15,365 nt of DNA from positions 1-15,365 of the forward strand of contig DTYS01000049.1 of assembly GCA_012961755.1 (NCBI GenBank), in the 5' to 3' direction. Positions 14,338-15,365 of this stretch are shown here, in pieces; positions within the stretch are counted from its first letter, which is position 1, and each line of letters starts with the position of its first letter. A program made the position numbers and the translations under genes. Under the pieces are notes generated by a model. It was not told the origin of the DNA, did no database searches, and saw nothing but the letters and a program-made list of their open reading frames with translations. Origin of the DNA: Candidatus Latescibacterota bacterium. GTDB taxonomy: Bacteria; Latescibacterota; 4484-107; B68-G9.

Positions 14338-15114
14338 TCACTTTGCTGTGTATCCTCCGTCCACCGGTATGTTAGCCCCAGTTATATATTTGGATGCGTC
14401 CGAGGCTAAGAACACCACCACCCCCTTTATGTCCTCCCCATAGGCCATCCTGCCCAGGAAGGTACTCTTGTTGTACCTCTCTACGAACCTACCGTCCTGG
14501 TAGTTGAAAAGGCCACCTGGCGAGACGCAGTTCACCCTTATCCCGTAAGGCCCAAGCTTGGATGCGAGGTACCTCGTGAGGTTTATCAGGCCGGCCTTAT
14601 GGAAGAAGTAGTCTGGGGGTGCGTCCATGTTTGTACCCTCGTATAGGGTAAAGTCCGGTCCGACCATCCCGTGTATGGACGAGATGTTTATTATACTCCC
14701 CTCCCCCCTCTCCTTCATCGCCTCGGCGAAGGTTCTCGTTATGTCGAAGACTCCGACTGCGTTGACCTCCATAGAGGTCCTGAAGGCCTCTAAGGGGTCC
14801 TCGTACCCTCTCATCGGCCTGAGGACAGCGTTGTTCACGAGGATATCTATCCTGCCCTGCTCCCCCATGACCCTCCGGTAGAGGGCGTCTATAGAGCCCG
14901 GGTCCGAAAGGTCGAGCTCGGCAGCCGAGGCAGAAAGCCCCTTCTCAGAAAGCTCCGACGCTAAGGCTCGACAGTTGTCCAAGTTCCTGGAGGCCACGTA
15001 CACAAAAGCCCCGGCCTCGGCGAGCCCCTCGGCTACGAACCTTCCGTATAGTCCGGCCCCTCCCGTGACCAACGCCACCTTACCATCAAGTGAGAACCTA
15101 TCCAAGACGGGCAT
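14338..15114 (-). CDS. Short-chain dehydrogenase/reductase
   Basis: A 258-residue classical SDR oxidoreductase. Seen are the cofactor motif TGGAGLYG (17-24), the NNAV element (94-97), Asn118, the catalytic Ser at 145 or 146 (NISSIHG) and YFFHK (169-173) supplying Tyr169 and Lys173. Between Ser and Tyr there are about ten more residues than usual, including YEGTNMDAPP (158-167); this insert recalls SDRs found in surface-sugar clusters, but that is memory-based inference. SRN (42-44) after the second strand would suit NADP. The ATG at 15114 has GAGG six bases upstream. It is the first gene of the eight-gene minus-strand operon and follows a 5' region with a palindrome and a weak promoter candidate. 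Confidence 0.92.
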   Translation of the reverse strand: MPVLDRFSLDGKVALVTGGAGLYGRFVAEGLAEAGAFVYVASRNLDNCRALASELSEKGLSASAAELDLSDPGSIDALYRRVMGEQGRIDILVNNAVLRPMRGYEDPLEAFRTSMEVNAVGVFDITRTFAEAMKERGEGSIINISSIHGMVGPDFTLYEGTNMDAPPDYFFHKAGLINLTRYLASKLGPYGIRVNCVSPGGLFNYQDGRFVERYNKSTFLGRMAYGEDIKGVVVFLASDASKYITGANIPVDGGYTAK

Positions 15115-15125
15115 ATCAATCCTCG

Positions 15126-15149
15126 GAAGTTTTCTCGAGCGAGAACTTC
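15126..15149. promoter_or_regulatory. Palindrome upstream of the SDR gene
   Basis: GAAGTT (15126-15131) and CTCG (15134-15137) pair with CGAG (15140-15143) and AACTTC (15144-15149). This gives a ten-base-pair near-perfect dyad with a two-base TT bulge and a two-base centre. It lies 12 bp upstream of the SDR start and just downstream of the candidate promoter, a suitable place for a repressor operator or a 5' UTR hairpin. No regulator gene is in the window to pair with it. Confidence 0.4.
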
Positions 15150-15155
15150 TTTACA

Positions 15156-15185
15156 TCTATATGGTTGTACTGCACCTGTCCACAA
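15156..15185 (-). promoter_or_regulatory. Weak promoter candidate for the minus-strand operon
   Basis: On the minus strand TTGTGG (15185-15180) and TATAGA (15161-15156) are separated by 18 bp. Each matches only about four of six consensus bases. An alternative -35, TGGACA, overlaps the first at 15 bp spacing. It is the only promoter-like pair I see ahead of this long operon, and it lies close to where the sequence composition changes, so it may be fortuitous. Confidence 0.25.
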
Positions 15186-15205
15186 TCTACCACAACCCGG
15201 GGTCT

Positions 15206-15264
15206 TTGTCAAGACCAAGAGGTAATTTCAGTACATCACAATGAGTCCATTTTGGACTTGACAA
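15206..15264. repeat. Inverted repeat in an AT-rich tail, possible mobile-element edge
   Basis: TTGTCAAGACCAA (15206-15218) and TTGGACTTGACAA (15252-15264) are inverted copies with one mismatch in 13. Each also contains or abuts its own small hairpin: GGTCTTTGTCAAGACC (15201-15216) and AGTCCATTTTGGACT (15244-15258). From about 15190 to 15348 the DNA is markedly more AT-rich than the rest of the window, with CAA, AAA and GAA triplets uncommon elsewhere. No transposase can be read. It may be the terminus of an insertion sequence or another dispersed repeat at which assembly stopped. The stretch 15265-15348 holds nothing I can identify. Confidence 0.4.
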
Positions 15265-15348
15265 GGGATTATGATGGCTCAAAATCAACGCACCCGAAAG
15301 AAGAAACAACAATGCTGAAACTGGCTCCCTACTGGGAAGAAGAACAAG

Positions 15349-15365
15349 AGATCGGAAGAGCGTCG
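15349..15365. other. Illumina adapter contamination at the contig end
   Basis: The last 17 bases, AGATCGGAAGAGCGTCG, are identical to the start of the Illumina TruSeq adapter read-through sequence (the complement of the universal adapter). They are a library artefact and should be trimmed; they show that the assembled sequence ran to the end of a read. Confidence 0.93.

Noticed and set aside
15258..15290. Perfect TTGACA (15258-15263) as a promoter near the right end
   Set aside because: The sequence 17 bp downstream (AAAATC) is a poor -10, and the TTGACA is part of the inverted-repeat arm.
1..15365. CRISPR array, prophage, defence island or complete insertion sequence
   Set aside because: No regularly spaced direct repeats, no phage or transposase genes and no known defence gene set are visible; the genes are mostly housekeeping and oxidoreductases.

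Overview
The window looks like one end of a contig from a bacterium that is probably thermophilic. The DNA is GC-rich by eye (about 60%). Most Ile codons are ATA and most Arg codons are AGG, and the coding strands are purine-loaded (AAG, GAG, AGG). These are habits common in thermophiles. Genes are packed end to end with 1-16 bp overlaps and strong GGAGG ribosome sites. A SPOR-domain protein and mutS/mutL point to Bacteria, while the endonuclease IV is of the archaeal-like type. I cannot name the lineage with confidence.

Layout. Bases 1-121 hold the tail of an unidentified plus-strand gene. Bases 122-4516 are a plus-strand run: ychF (ribosome-binding GTPase/ATPase), a Gfo/Idh/MocA oxidoreductase, an endonuclease IV (nfo), a small membrane protein and a geranylgeranyl-reductase-type flavoprotein. 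Its last 71 bp overlap the 3' end of minus-strand pdxJ (4446-5162). A short divergent region (5163-5221) carries a near-consensus sigma70-type promoter for a plus-strand HNH nuclease (5222-5728). That gene's 3' end overlaps by 38 bp the end of a long minus-strand operon.

The minus-strand operon spans about 9.4 kb and, in transcription order, holds an SDR oxidoreductase, a nitroreductase, a TPR/SPOR envelope protein, mutS, mutL, miaA, a second Gfo/Idh/MocA oxidoreductase and a metallo-beta-lactamase-fold hydrolase (15114 down to 5691). The longest gap, 109 bp between mutS and mutL, holds a 10-bp inverted repeat that could form a large stem. The core mutS-mutL-miaA order is a familiar bacterial arrangement; its flanking genes are less expected.

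Functional themes are DNA repair (nfo, mutS, mutL, perhaps the HNH enzyme), translation and tRNA modification (ychF, miaA), vitamin B6 synthesis (pdxJ), isoprenoid reduction, and several NAD(P)- or flavin-dependent oxidoreductases of unknown substrate.

The right end (about 15190-15348) is visibly more AT-rich, contains an almost perfect 13-bp inverted repeat and may be the edge of a repeated or mobile element. The final 17 bases match the Illumina adapter exactly and are not genomic. I see no CRISPR array, rRNA, tRNA or complete insertion sequence, and no convincing novel multi-gene defence or biosynthetic system.
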